64,000 nt of DNA, taken from NCBI RefSeq assembly GCF_900078665.2, contig NZ_LT546207.1:3671537-3735536 (forward strand), written 5' to 3'. The first letter of the stretch is position 1; each line of letters opens with the position of its first letter. The translations under genes were made by a program, and so were the position numbers. The notes beneath the pieces are model-generated. The model did not search any database, was not told the origin of the DNA, and saw nothing but the letters and a program-made list of their open reading frames with translations. Shown here piece after piece: positions 34,454 through 42,896 of the stretch. This DNA is from Mycolicibacterium houstonense. Its GTDB lineage: Bacteria > Actinomycetota > Actinomycetes > Mycobacteriales > Mycobacteriaceae.

Positions 34454-35665
34454 GTGACCTTCTCCATGCAGCTGAGCGATGACGTCATCGAAGTCCGCGA
34501 TTGGGTGCACCAGTTCGCCGCCGAAGTGGTGCGTCCGGCCGCCGCCGAGTGGGACGAACGCGAAGAAACCCCGTGGCCGGTGATCCAGGAGGCCGCCAAG
34601 GTTGGGCTCTACTCTCCTGAACTGTTCGCCCAGCAGGCCGGCGAACCCTCGGGACTGGGCATGCTCACCGTTTTCGAGGAATTGTTCTGGGGCGACGCCG
34701 GTATCGCCCTGTCGATCCTGGGTACCGGCCTGGCCGCGGCGGCCTTGGCGGGCAACGGGACCCCCGAACAGATCGGCCGATGGCTTCCCCCGATGTTCGG
34801 CACCCCGGGCGATCCGAAGCTGGGCGCGTTCTGCTCGTCGGAACCCGACGCCGGGTCTGACGTCGGCGCCATCCGCACCCGCGCCCGTTTCGACGAGGCG
34901 ACCCGTGAGTGGGTGCTCAACGGCACCAAGACCTGGGCCACCAACGGCGGCATCGCCAACGTCCACATCGTGGTCGCCTCGGTCTACCCCGAGCTGGGCT
35001 CGCGGGGCCAGGCCACGTTTATCATCCCGCCGGACACCCACGGTCTGACGCAGGGACAGAAGTTCAAGAAGCACGGCATCCGGGCGTCGCACACCGCCGA
35101 GGTGGTGCTCGACAACGTCCGACTGCCCGAGGACATGATCCTGGGCGGGCGCGAGAAGTTCGAGGAGCGTATCGCGCGGGTGAAGTCCGGGGCCTCGGCC
35201 GGTGGCCAGGCCGCGATGAAGACCTTCGAACGCACCCGGCCCAGCGTCGGCGCCATGGCGGTCGGCGTGGCCCGCGCCGCCTACGAGTACGCCCTCGATT
35301 ACGCCTGTCAGCGTGAGCAGTTCGGCCGCAAGATCGGCGAATTCCAGGCCGTCGCGTTCAAGCTCGCCGACATGAAGAGCCGTATCGACGCGGCCCGGAT
35401 GCTGGTGTGGCGGGCCGGCTGGATGGCCCGCAACAACCAGCCGTTCGAGAACGCCGAGGGTTCGATGGCCAAGCTGGTGGCCAGTGAGACCGCGGTCTAT
35501 GTGACCGACGAGGCCATCCAGATCCTCGGCGGCAACGGCTACACCCGCGATTACCCGGTCGAGCGGATGCACCGCGACGCCAAGATCTTCACGATCTTCG
35601 AGGGCACCAGCGAGATTCAGCGCCTGGTGATCTCCCGCGCGATCACCGGCCTGTCGATTCGGTAG
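34454..35665 (+). CDS. acyl-CoA dehydrogenase (FadE type)
   Basis: A 403-residue flavoprotein of the acyl-CoA dehydrogenase family. [19 protein letters not shown] is the FAD/substrate signature; the C-terminal [22 protein letters not shown] and FEGTSEIQR carry the second signature and the catalytic glutamate. It introduces an alpha-beta double bond into an acyl-CoA. GTG 34454 with CAGGAG upstream is the start. Operon with the tetR at 33822. Chain-length preference cannot be read. Confidence 0.92.
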   Translation: MTFSMQLSDDVIEVRDWVHQFAAEVVRPAAAEWDEREETPWPVIQEAAKVGLYSPELFAQQAGEPSGLGMLTVFEELFWGDAGIALSILGTGLAAAALAGNGTPEQIGRWLPPMFGTPGDPKLGAFCSSEPDAGSDVGAIRTRARFDEATREWVLNGTKTWATNGGIANVHIVVASVYPELGSRGQATFIIPPDTHGLTQGQKFKKHGIRASHTAEVVLDNVRLPEDMILGGREKFEERIARVKSGASAGGQAAMKTFERTRPSVGAMAVGVARAAYEYALDYACQREQFGRKIGEFQAVAFKLADMKSRIDAARMLVWRAGWMARNNQPFENAEGSMAKLVASETAVYVTDEAIQILGGNGYTRDYPVERMHRDAKIFTIFEGTSEIQRLVISRAITGLSIR

Positions 35666-35674
35666 GGCGCGGGG

Positions 35675-35941
35675 CTACTTGCCGGTGCGCTCGCGGTGCT
35701 TGCACCCGGGCCAGCAGCACGGCCGTCGCTGGCCTTCCTCCAACTCTTCCTGAGTCCGACGGATCCGCCGCTCGCGCGTCGCGGACTGCTTGGCGTCTTC
35801 GACCCAGCAGATGAACTCGTTGCGCGCGAGTGGCGTGATGTCCTTCCACGCCGCCAGTGCCGTGGCATTGCCGACGAGGGCTTCCCGCAAGTCGGCGGGC
35901 AACGTGTGCACCACCCCGCCGGGGACGCGTTGGCCGACCAT
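35675..35941 (-). CDS. YdeI/OmpD-associated-like small protein
   Basis: An 88-residue protein. Residues 15-65 (LPADLREALVGNATALAAWK, then LARNEFICWVEDAKQ and TRERRIRRTQEEL) match the C-terminal domain of the YdeI/OmpD-associated family. It ends with a Cys-containing RRPCCWPGCKHRERTGK tail. Convergent with fadE, stop codons about ten bases apart. Function unknown. Confidence 0.72.
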   Translation of the reverse strand: MVGQRVPGGVVHTLPADLREALVGNATALAAWKDITPLARNEFICWVEDAKQSATRERRIRRTQEELEEGQRRPCCWPGCKHRERTGK

Positions 35942-36140
35942 GAGGCCAGGTTAGGCGGTGGCGCCCAGCAACACACTTGCGACACGACATTGCCCTTACC
36001 GTGACCTTAGAAGAGTCTTATTTTTCTTAGAGTTGGTGTACCGTGGGTGCTCAGGGCGGTTGTGATCACCGGCACACCACCGTGTGATTGGAGGTCGAAC
36101 TCGGACCGGCCGCCTCGGCAGTGACGGAAAGGAACCCGAC

Positions 36141-36806
36141 ATGCAGCCTGCAGCCACCCGGATCGCTCTTGTCACCGGCGCATCGCGGGGAATCGGCGCC
36201 GACGTCGCACAGCAGCTCGCCGGTCCGGACACCCACGTCGTCGTCAACTACCGCGAGAAGGCCAACCGCGCCAACTCCGTCGTCGACGCGATCCGTCGCG
36301 CGGGTGGACGCGCCTCCACTCTCGGTGCCGACATTTCCGACGAGGCGGCTGCCGCCGCGATGATCGACCAGGTGGGCCGCGAGTTCGGCCGCCTGGACGT
36401 CCTGGTGCTCAACGCATCGACCGGGCTGGAACCGGGGATCGATCCGGGCTACGCGATGCGGCTGAACCGCGATGCTCAGCGCCGCCTGGCCAAGCTGGCC
36501 CTGCCGCTGATGCCGGTGGGCGGCCAAATCGTGTTCGTCACCAGCCATCAGGCTCACTTCTTCCCGAACAAGGCCGTGCCGAAGGGCTACGCGGCGATCG
36601 CCGCCAGCAAGCGCGCCGGCGAGACCGCGCTGTATGCCATGCGTTCCGAATTCGACCGGCGGGGAATCGATTTCACCGTGGTGTCCGGCGAGGTGATGTC
36701 GGACCGCGAGTTGGCGACGACGATCGCGCGCGCCGCGTCCGCACCGTACCCGTCCGGGATCGTCTACGCCGGCGGCCCTGACTTTCTCTGCCAGATGTCG
36801 GCCTGA
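36141..36806 (+). CDS. short-chain dehydrogenase/reductase-like protein
   Basis: A 221-residue SDR. The cofactor motif TGASRGIGADVAQQL and a D-x-S style LGADISDEAA are present. The usual active-site YxxxK is not canonical: the lysine is in IAASKRAGE, but the residue four before it is Ile and the nearest Tyr is seven before. Length is slightly below the usual 245-260. GAAAGGA precedes the ATG. It converges with the tandem-HTH MerR gene. Catalytic status and substrate uncertain. Confidence 0.82.
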   Translation: MQPAATRIALVTGASRGIGADVAQQLAGPDTHVVVNYREKANRANSVVDAIRRAGGRASTLGADISDEAAAAAMIDQVGREFGRLDVLVLNASTGLEPGIDPGYAMRLNRDAQRRLAKLALPLMPVGGQIVFVTSHQAHFFPNKAVPKGYAAIAASKRAGETALYAMRSEFDRRGIDFTVVSGEVMSDRELATTIARAASAPYPSGIVYAGGPDFLCQMSA

Positions 36807-36841
36807 AGTCGACCAGCGCCGCCACCAGCCACAGCCACCCA

Positions 36842-37546
36842 CTATCCGGGTCGAATGATCTGAGCCAGCGTCGCCGCCGCGCCGAACAGCGACAGAGTGC
36901 GGTCGGTGATGGAATTCAACCGCGCGTCGAGCGCCTGGAGCGAGCGACTCACATCGTCGAGGTCCCGGATCGCGGCAATCGCCCGCTGAACATCTGGAAT
37001 GCGGTAGCCGGCGGCGCGCAGAGCTGCCGCGACGCGCGCCTCGCGGATGGCCTCGACCGGATAGATCCGGGCCGATCCGGCCTGCTTGAGTGTCCGCTCC
37101 GGCTTCACCAGGCCTGCCTTCTCCCAGAATCGGAGCGTGGAGGCCCGGACGCCGAGCGCCCGCGACAGTTCGGTGATGGTCATCGCGTCGGATTCCACCG
37201 GGGCGGCTTCCGACTTGGCCTCGTCTTGAATGGCCTCGAGCGCTCGGCGCGCGACGAGGGCCTGCTCGCGCTCGCGGTTCAGCCCGGCGTGCAAGGAACA
37301 CACCTGAGCTGCCGCCTCCCCTGGCGGCAGCGTGCGGATCGTGCGCATTGTCCGACGGGCCTCGACCGGCCCCACGGCGTGGGCCAGATCGCGGTAGGCA
37401 CGTAGCTCGCGAACCGCGGCCGTCGGGAACTGCCGGTATCCATTTGCGGCGCGGGCTGCGGAAGCGATGACACCGAGACGTTCCAGATCGCGAATCTGCT
37501 GGACCGAGTATCCCGTCTCGGCTGCCACCGCCGATACGGTCAGCAT
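36842..37546 (-). CDS. MerR-family protein with two HTH domains in tandem
   Basis: A 234-residue protein with two MerR-type DNA-binding domains. The first is at residues 1-55 (VSAVAAETGYSVQQIRDLER, GYRQFPTAAV). The second is at about 130-190 (TITELSRALGVRASTLRFWE, ARIYPVEAI). A helical linker joins them, and a coiled C-terminal part follows. The ATG at 37546 has GGAGGG upstream. Single-domain MerR proteins dimerise; one chain here may supply both HTHs. It is divergent from a DUF6194 gene around CACTTCAAC direct repeats. Ligand unknown. Confidence 0.83.
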   Translation of the reverse strand: MLTVSAVAAETGYSVQQIRDLERLGVIASAARAANGYRQFPTAAVRELRAYRDLAHAVGPVEARRTMRTIRTLPPGEAAAQVCSLHAGLNREREQALVARRALEAIQDEAKSEAAPVESDAMTITELSRALGVRASTLRFWEKAGLVKPERTLKQAGSARIYPVEAIREARVAAALRAAGYRIPDVQRAIAAIRDLDDVSRSLQALDARLNSITDRTLSLFGAAATLAQIIRPG

Positions 37547-37561
37547 CCAACCCTCCATAAG

Positions 37562-37583
37562 CACTTCAACTCCACACTTCAAC
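37562..37583. promoter_or_regulatory. direct repeat CACTTCAAC x2 between merR-like and DUF6194 genes
   Basis: Two exact copies of CACTTCAAC (37562-37570 and 37575-37583) are spaced 13 bases start to start, in the 38-bp gap between the divergent starts. This suits a protein with two HTHs in the same chain, but may simply be promoter sequence. Confidence 0.4.
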
Positions 37584-37584
37584 C

Positions 37585-38055
37585 ATGAGTATGGAGCAGA
37601 TACTGGAGACGATCCGCCGCTTCGAGGGAGTATTCGAACTGGCCCCGACCGCGGGCAGCGCGTACCCGGAGATCGCCTGGGGCGACCACTTCTTCTACTA
37701 CGCACCCGATGGCCAAGTGCCCCAACGTGAACAGCCCTACGCCACGATCGTCACGAAAAACTATCCCGGCGACGCCTCCTGCGACCTCGACCAACTGGGG
37801 CGATGGCGGCTGAACATTCATGTCGGCCGCAGCGCCTTCATCGAACTCCTCGGCACTGATCCGCGGCTCGAACCGGCCGGTGTCGACTTCACCGCCGTCG
37901 ACACCGTCCTTCCGCACCCGGTCTATCGCACGCAGGGTTGGATCGCGATCATCAACCCGGGCGCACTCACCGAAGGGCTGGCCGTCAGCCTGCTCAACAA
38001 CGCGCACGATGCCGCGCGCCGACGAGCAACCCGTGGCGCCTCGGGCGCGCACTGA
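37585..38055 (+). CDS. DUF6194-family protein
   Basis: A 156-residue soluble protein. EIAWGDHFFYYAPDGQVP, TIVTKNYPGD and RLNIHVGRSAFIELLG are characteristic of DUF6194, found in actinobacteria and of unknown function. The ATG at 37585 is five bases inside the repeat region; an alternative ATG lies two codons later. Divergent from the tandem MerR gene and probably regulated by it. Confidence 0.75.
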   Translation: MSMEQILETIRRFEGVFELAPTAGSAYPEIAWGDHFFYYAPDGQVPQREQPYATIVTKNYPGDASCDLDQLGRWRLNIHVGRSAFIELLGTDPRLEPAGVDFTAVDTVLPHPVYRTQGWIAIINPGALTEGLAVSLLNNAHDAARRRATRGASGAH

Positions 38056-38084
38056 ACCTGGGTCTTCACAACACCGCTTACCAG

Positions 38085-38101
38085 TACTACATTCCGTAGT
38101 A
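38085..38101. promoter_or_regulatory. inverted repeat TACTAC-N5-GTAGTA before the VOC gene
   Basis: Perfect six-base arms (38085-38090, 38096-38101) about 20 bases before the VOC start at 38122. Probably an operator for an unlinked regulator. Confidence 0.4.
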
Positions 38102-38121
38102 GACGACTCCTAGGGGGCACG

Positions 38122-38673
38122 ATGCGGTGGCGCGGCGTGAGTCATGTCGAGTTCGCGGTGTTGGATTACGACGAATCGATCGCGTTCTACGACGCGATGT
38201 TCGGTTGGCTGGGGTTCAGCAGCTTCTCGTCGCTGGACATGGAGTACCAGTCCATCTATTACATGACACGTTTCGTCAACCCGCACAGCTACATCGGCAT
38301 CCAGCCGGCCCGCACCGGGAACAAACTGACCCACGCCGATCAGGCCGCCGGTATCAATCACGTCGCGTTGTGGGCCCGAAACCGCAAGGAAGTGGACCGC
38401 TTTCACCGCGAGTTCCTGATTCCCCGCGGCATCACCGTCACCGATGAACCGACAGACTACCCACAGTATTGGCCCGGCTACTACGCGGTGTTCTTCGACG
38501 ATCCGATCAACGGCATCCACTGGGAGCTGGCCTGGGTGCCGAAAATCCCGAGCCCGCCGCAACTCTGGTCGTTCTACCGAACCCTGCGAGCCTTCGGCAA
38601 GCGGCGCCCCGACCTGGCGAGGACTGTCCCCGGTATCGCCCTCCAGGCGATGCGTACCCTTCCGGGCAGGTGA
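38122..38673 (+). CDS. VOC-superfamily (glyoxalase/dioxygenase-fold) protein
   Basis: A 183-residue protein with one vicinal-oxygen-chelate domain. VSHVEFAVLDYDESIAFYDAM begins the first beta-alpha-beta module and GINHVALWARNRKEVDRFH the second; His8, the His in NHVAL and Glu in GIHWELAW could bind a metal. The extra C-terminal stretch of about 40 residues is unusual for single-domain members. An AGGGGG site precedes the ATG. Substrate unknown. Confidence 0.82.
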   Translation: MRWRGVSHVEFAVLDYDESIAFYDAMFGWLGFSSFSSLDMEYQSIYYMTRFVNPHSYIGIQPARTGNKLTHADQAAGINHVALWARNRKEVDRFHREFLIPRGITVTDEPTDYPQYWPGYYAVFFDDPINGIHWELAWVPKIPSPPQLWSFYRTLRAFGKRRPDLARTVPGIALQAMRTLPGR

Positions 38674-38691
38674 GGCACCGGGTCAGACCAG

Positions 38692-39174
38692 CTACTGCCC
38701 GTCGTCACCGGCACCGTGGTTCGGGTTGGTGCAGATGCTGCCTTCGCAGGGCACATCCGAACCATCACCATTCGGGTTCGGCATCACCGCACCACCGTTC
38801 TCCTCCGGATCATCACCGGCACCATGATTCGGATTGGTGCAGATGCTGCCCTCACACGGCACATCCGAACCGTCACCATTCGGGTTCGGCATCACCGCAC
38901 CACCGTTCTCCTCCGGATCATCACCGGCACCATGATTCGGGTTGGTGCAGATCGTGCCCTCACACGGCACCATCGAGCCGTCGCCGTTGGGGTTCGGCAT
39001 CATCGGTTGCGTGGGCGCGCCCGGCGATTTGGCCGGGGCAGGATTGCCGGCCGACGTCTTGGCCGGCACGGAGCTGGTGGTCGGAGCCTGGTCGGTCGCC
39101 GTGTTGCTGCACGCTGCGGCGCCAAGGACCGCCAGTGCAGCCACGGCTGTGGCCATACTTTGCACGAGCTTCAT
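38692..39174 (-). CDS. repeat-containing secreted lipoprotein
   Basis: A 160-residue protein. A lipoprotein-like signal peptide ends at Cys22 (AVLGAAACSNTA), then a Thr/Pro/Ala linker. From residue 59 there are 2.8 copies of a 36-residue unit built on MPNPNGDGSDVPCEGSICTN plus PNHGAGDDPEENGGAV. Each unit holds two cysteines and many acidic residues, suggestive of disulfide- or cation-stabilised modules on the cell surface. ATG 39174. Function unknown. Confidence 0.75.
   Translation of the reverse strand: MKLVQSMATAVAALAVLGAAACSNTATDQAPTTSSVPAKTSAGNPAPAKSPGAPTQPMMPNPNGDGSMVPCEGTICTNPNHGAGDDPEENGGAVMPNPNGDGSDVPCEGSICTNPNHGAGDDPEENGGAVMPNPNGDGSDVPCEGSICTNPNHGAGDDGQ
38695..39000 (-). repeat. 108-bp tandem repeat within the lipoprotein gene
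   Basis: Two full 108-bp units (residues 59-94 and 95-130) and a 90-bp partial (131-160) are in frame and nearly identical at DNA level; only a few positions differ in the N-terminal unit. Recent duplication or gene-conversion is implied, and copy number may vary between strains. Confidence 0.8.
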
Positions 39175-39405
39175 AGGCCCGACGCTATCAGCTAACGATC
39201 ACACCCGCTGCCAAGTGCGGCGAACTTCGTTCTTGGCATTCGCGATCTACGCTAAACCTCAGCACGACAACGGAATTGGCTCACCGTTCGGACGGCGCGC
39301 CGGCGCGCATGGTCAGATTCCAGCAACCGGCCAAAATCGCAACATAACAAGCGATCACCCGACCGCGCTTTCGAAAAAATCTCGAATTGCCAAAACCCGG
39401 ACGGC
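39175..39405. other. gene-free interval
   Basis: About 230 bp between the lipoprotein start and the phzF-like stop, locally AT-richer than its surroundings (runs such as TTTCGAAAAAATC). It should contain the lipoprotein promoter. A 14-bp palindrome GCGCGCCGGCGCGC at 39295-39308 is present. No reading frame of interest was seen. Confidence 0.5.
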
Positions 39406-40248
39406 TCAGAGGTTGGCGACACCTTCGAAACACGTGGTGACGACGCCACCGACCCAGACCGAGCCGTCGGATTCCGACACCACACTGATCTCACCGGCCC
39501 GGCCGAGCCGTGCGCCTTGGGAAACCCGGTAGCTCGCAGGCGCTGCGCCGGTACTCGTCAGCCACTGCCCCACCGAGGCATTCATGCTGCCGCACACCGG
39601 ATCCTCCGGGACACCCACTCCTGGTGCGAACGTCCGCATCTCGTAATCGTGCGCCGATCCGGCCGGATACGGGCCGACGAAACCGACCATGGCCGTGGGA
39701 ATCCGGGACAGGTCGGGTTCCAGTTCGAGTACCTGCTGCGCGCTGCTCAGCACCAGTACGGCCCAACCGGGACCGTTGTCCACCCACTGGTGCGCGACGA
39801 CGTCCGTCCGGGTCAACCCGAAGGCATCGGCGATCGCATCCAGATACGCGTCGTCGAGCAGTCCGGACCGCAGCGTCGGTGGCGCCTGGAAATATAGCTC
39901 AGCGTCTCGTTGCCGGATCTGGACGAGTCCGGCACCGCACTCCTGCACGACATGTCCCTCATGCCGTGGTTGTCCGCCGTGTCCGAGCCAGGCACGTGCC
40001 GAGCCGAGCGTCGGATGCCCGGCGAACGGCAGCTCGCTGTCCGGAGTGAAGATGCGCAGACGATAGTCGGCCTCCGAGCTGGTCGGCGGTAGGACGAACG
40101 TCGTCTCGGACAGGTTGGTCCAACGGGCAAGTCGTTGCATCGCAACGTCGTCGAGGCCGTCGCCATCGAGCACGACCGCGACCGGATTGCCCAGATACGG
40201 CGTGCGGGAGAACACGTCGACCTGGGCGAAGGCACGAGAACGGGGCAT
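39406..40248 (-). CDS. PhzF-family isomerase/epimerase-like protein
   Basis: A 280-residue protein of the diaminopimelate-epimerase fold. FAQVDVFSRTPYLGNPVAVV, the catalytic Glu in NLSETTFVLPP and GHPTLGSARAWL are PhzF hallmarks; EDPVCGSMNASVGQWL marks the second lobe. ATG 40248 gives the conserved start; the extended frame to 40284 is not needed. No phenazine genes surround it, so its substrate is unknown. Confidence 0.87.
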   Translation of the reverse strand: MPRSRAFAQVDVFSRTPYLGNPVAVVLDGDGLDDVAMQRLARWTNLSETTFVLPPTSSEADYRLRIFTPDSELPFAGHPTLGSARAWLGHGGQPRHEGHVVQECGAGLVQIRQRDAELYFQAPPTLRSGLLDDAYLDAIADAFGLTRTDVVAHQWVDNGPGWAVLVLSSAQQVLELEPDLSRIPTAMVGFVGPYPAGSAHDYEMRTFAPGVGVPEDPVCGSMNASVGQWLTSTGAAPASYRVSQGARLGRAGEISVVSESDGSVWVGGVVTTCFEGVANL

Positions 40249-40340
40249 TGACCTCTCATCTCTGAAGAGAACGGCAACGCCCACCAGTATCCGCCGAGGT
40301 CGCGGTGGGCGATGAACGGCACAGGCGTACGCTCGCCCAC

Positions 40341-41144
40341 GTGGTCGATCTCTCGTATGTCATTGCCGGTTCCGAAGCAACCGGTGGCGCCGGGCTCCAG
40401 GCCGACCTGCGCACCTTTCAGCAATTCGGCACCTACGGCGTGGGCACCGTGACCTGCATCGTGTCGTTCGACCCCAAAGCGAATTGGGGCCACCGATTCG
40501 TCCCGGTGGACCCGCAGGTCATCGCCGACCAGATCGAGGCGGCGACCTCGGCCTACAGCCTCGACGTCGTCAAGATCGGCATGCTCGGCACCCCGGCCAC
40601 CATTGACGTCGTCGCTGACGCCCTCGCCCGCCAACCGTGGCGGCACATCGTGGTCGACCCCGTGCTGATCTGCAAAGGCCAGGAACCCGGCGCCGCGCTC
40701 GACACCGACACCGCCCTGCGCCGGCAGATCCTGCCGCTGGCCACGGTCACCACCCCCAATCTTTTCGAGGCCCGCACCCTTTCCGGGATGGACACCATCG
40801 CCACGATCGACGATCTGATCGAAGCGGCCCGGCGCATCGCCGACCTCGGACCCTCGTATGTGCTGGTGAAGGGTGGGGTCGAGTTCCCCGGCGAGGACGC
40901 GGTCGACGTCCTGTTCGACGGCACCGACACCGAGGTCCTGCGCGCACCGAAAGTCGGTCAGGCGCGGGTCGCCGGCGCAGGATGCACGCTGGCAGCGGCC
41001 ATCACGGCCGGCCTGGCCAAGGGATCCAGCGTCCGGGATGCGGTGAAACTGGCCAAGGAGTTCACCACGGCCGGCATCGTCAACCGGATCGGCGGCAATG
41101 CACCGTTCGACACGGTGTGGCAGGGAGCCGGTTCGGCGCCGTAG
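40341..41144 (+). CDS. PfkB/ThiD-like kinase (pyridoxal or hydroxymethylpyrimidine kinase)
   Basis: A 267-residue ribokinase-like enzyme. SEATGGAGLQADLRTFQQFG is the substrate lid region, VVDPVLICKGQ and TPNLFEARTLSG are family motifs, and ARVAGAGCTLAAAITAGLA is the C-terminal anion-hole motif with Cys in place of Asp-preceding Gly-Asp. It phosphorylates pyridoxine/pyridoxal or HMP; the absence of other thi genes slightly favours a PdxK role. The GTG start at 40341 follows a TACGCT -10-like element by eight bases. Confidence 0.83.
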   Translation: MVDLSYVIAGSEATGGAGLQADLRTFQQFGTYGVGTVTCIVSFDPKANWGHRFVPVDPQVIADQIEAATSAYSLDVVKIGMLGTPATIDVVADALARQPWRHIVVDPVLICKGQEPGAALDTDTALRRQILPLATVTTPNLFEARTLSGMDTIATIDDLIEAARRIADLGPSYVLVKGGVEFPGEDAVDVLFDGTDTEVLRAPKVGQARVAGAGCTLAAAITAGLAKGSSVRDAVKLAKEFTTAGIVNRIGGNAPFDTVWQGAGSAP

Positions 41145-41154
41145 TGCCCCGAAG

Positions 41155-42033
41155 TCACGGCGTGATTGTCAACGCCTCGGCCAGGGACTCGTAGAACCCG
41201 AACGCCGCCTCGTCGTAGACCTGCAGCAGCACCTCCGGCATCTGCGGGTGCGGCGCCGAATGCTCGCCGATCACCTGAATCTGCACGTGATTCGCGCCGG
41301 CACTCAGGTGCGCACGAATCCCGCGCGCGACCGTCGCCGCGTCGCCGTTGACGGCGAGTTGGTCGATCAACCGGTCGCTGCCGTCACCGGCCAGATCGTC
41401 GTCGGTGAACCCGAGCCGCCGTAAGTTGTTGGTGTAGTTCACCAATCCGAGGTACGGGTGTTTGATCCGCGGCCGGGCCAACGCCCGGGCCCGGTTCACG
41501 TCGGGCTCGACGACCACCTTCTGTTCCGGCGTCAGAATCCCGCGCGGACCGAGCGCCTCCCGGGCCCGGCGAGTGTGCTCGGGTGTGACCAGGTAGGGCA
41601 CTGATCCGGCCGCACGCTCGACAGCCAGTGCGAGCATCTTCGGCCCGAGTGCGGCCAGCAGCCTCTTCTCACGCGGAACCCCGTGCGCATCGAGACCGTC
41701 GAGGAATTCATTCAGGGCCGCCATCGGGGTGCGATAGTTGCCCACCTGTTCCGGGTGCCCCACACCGAGGCCCAGCAGCAGGCGGTCCGGGTACGCCCGC
41801 TCGATGCGTCGATACGCCGCGGCCAGTGTCGCGGGTTCACCCCGGTAGATGTTGTAGATGCTGCTGGCCACCACCAAATGATCTGTGGCAGCGAGAATTC
41901 CATCGATCTCCGCCAAGTCGGGCTGTGGGCCGCCCAGCCACAACGCCGTGTAGCCCAGATCCTCGATCCGTTTCGCCATTTCCGGTGTCGTCGCATAGGC
42001 CGGCTGCCAGACACCGAATTCGCCGAGTTTCAC
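41155..42033 (-). CDS. luciferase-like F420-dependent oxidoreductase
   Basis: A 292-residue member of the LLM class. VKLGEFGVWQPAYATTPEMA is the barrel start; GLGVGHPEQVGNYRTPMAA is the flavin-contact region, and the C-terminal GANHVQIQVIGE is typical of mycobacterial F420-dependent relatives. GTG 42033 has a GGGAGG site upstream and gives the correct N-terminus; the frame to 42279 is an extension. F420H2 use is inferred from the family. Substrate unknown. Confidence 0.85.
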   Translation of the reverse strand: MKLGEFGVWQPAYATTPEMAKRIEDLGYTALWLGGPQPDLAEIDGILAATDHLVVASSIYNIYRGEPATLAAAYRRIERAYPDRLLLGLGVGHPEQVGNYRTPMAALNEFLDGLDAHGVPREKRLLAALGPKMLALAVERAAGSVPYLVTPEHTRRAREALGPRGILTPEQKVVVEPDVNRARALARPRIKHPYLGLVNYTNNLRRLGFTDDDLAGDGSDRLIDQLAVNGDAATVARGIRAHLSAGANHVQIQVIGEHSAPHPQMPEVLLQVYDEAAFGFYESLAEALTITP

Positions 42034-42120
42034 TGCATACCTCCCGTCATACGCTGATACCTCCGCGAGCATGCACCGATAAAAATGGACCAGCAAGTCC
42101 ACAAAATAAGGGTGAGCGCG

Positions 42121-42181
42121 GTTGAGATTGCAGAGAAGGTCGCAATCTCGGGCCGGCTGCGGCCCTGGACGCAATCTCAAC
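42121..42181 (+). promoter_or_regulatory. structured leader with two alternative hairpins
   Basis: GTTGAGATTGC (42121-42131) can pair fully with GCAATCTCAAC (42171-42181). An internal GCAATCTC (42142-42149) can pair with the same left arm, so two exclusive stems are possible. A further imperfect GGTTGGC / GCCAAACC hairpin follows before the gene at 42268. This could be an attenuator, an RNA-stability element or a protein operator. Confidence 0.45.
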
Positions 42182-42267
42182 GGTGGTTGGCATTCTCCGC
42201 CAAACCGCAGGTCACCCTTGTAGGTTCGAATGCCGATGAAAAGCACGAGCGAAAAGGAGGAAGACCA

Positions 42268-42894
42268 ATGACGAATCAATCAGGGAGCGCGTTCTCCCGC
42301 CGCACGTTCATCCGCGGTGCCGCCTTGACGGTGCCCGTCGTCGGAGCCGCGGTGGTCGCGCCTGTTGCCATGGCCGCACCGCCCGAATGCGGTGACCCGT
42401 CCGGCAAAGTCGGCAATTGCGCGGCTCAGCTGCCGCAGGAGTTCACCTCGACCAGTTTCAGCACCACGGCGATCGTGGGCGGCACGAACTACTCAATCTT
42501 GTTCAGCACGAACATCAGACGCGGCCCACTTGTCCCGGCCGGCACCACCGGCTATCGCATCAGAAGCATCAGCGTGTCCGGCAACAAGCTCGACGGCACG
42601 CCGTTCTATCTGACGCCGGGCATCGGTGAGGTCGGACCCCGGCTGCTCAATGCCCTGTCCGGGTCTTCGCTCGGATTCGCACTCGATGTGCCCTGGGATC
42701 CGAATCAGCTTGTGCGGTCGTTCCTCTACACCTACGACGTCGAGTTCCTCACCGGGCTGACGGTGAATCAGACCTGCCGCTACACGACGACGACGACGCT
42801 TGCCGACAACGGGATGACGCTGGGCGGCGTCGGCTCGGTGACCTTCTCACCGCCGATGCTCGCCGAGTGTGCGACGGCTCCGCCGCCGCAGTAG
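42268..42894 (+). CDS. Tat-exported hypothetical protein
   Basis: A 208-residue protein. The twin-arginine signal is SRRTFIRGAALTVPVVGAAV, with cleavage after AMA. The mature part is beta-rich and threonine-rich with four cysteines (PECGDP, GNCAAQ, NQTCRYT, AECAT), probably two disulfides. A very strong AAAAGGAGG precedes the ATG. Converges with the cellulase gene, with two bases between stops. No family recognised; a cell-envelope or secreted role is likely. Confidence 0.8.
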   Translation: MTNQSGSAFSRRTFIRGAALTVPVVGAAVVAPVAMAAPPECGDPSGKVGNCAAQLPQEFTSTSFSTTAIVGGTNYSILFSTNIRRGPLVPAGTTGYRIRSISVSGNKLDGTPFYLTPGIGEVGPRLLNALSGSSLGFALDVPWDPNQLVRSFLYTYDVEFLTGLTVNQTCRYTTTTTLADNGMTLGGVGSVTFSPPMLAECATAPPPQ

Positions 42895-42896
42895 CC

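Noticed and set aside
38695..39000. CRISPR array
   Set aside because: The repeats are 108 bp, contiguous, in frame and within a coding lipoprotein gene; there are no spacers or cas genes.
39295..39308. GCGCGCCGGCGCGC palindrome as an operator
   Set aside because: Such palindromes are expected by chance in high-GC DNA and it lies away from a recognised promoter.
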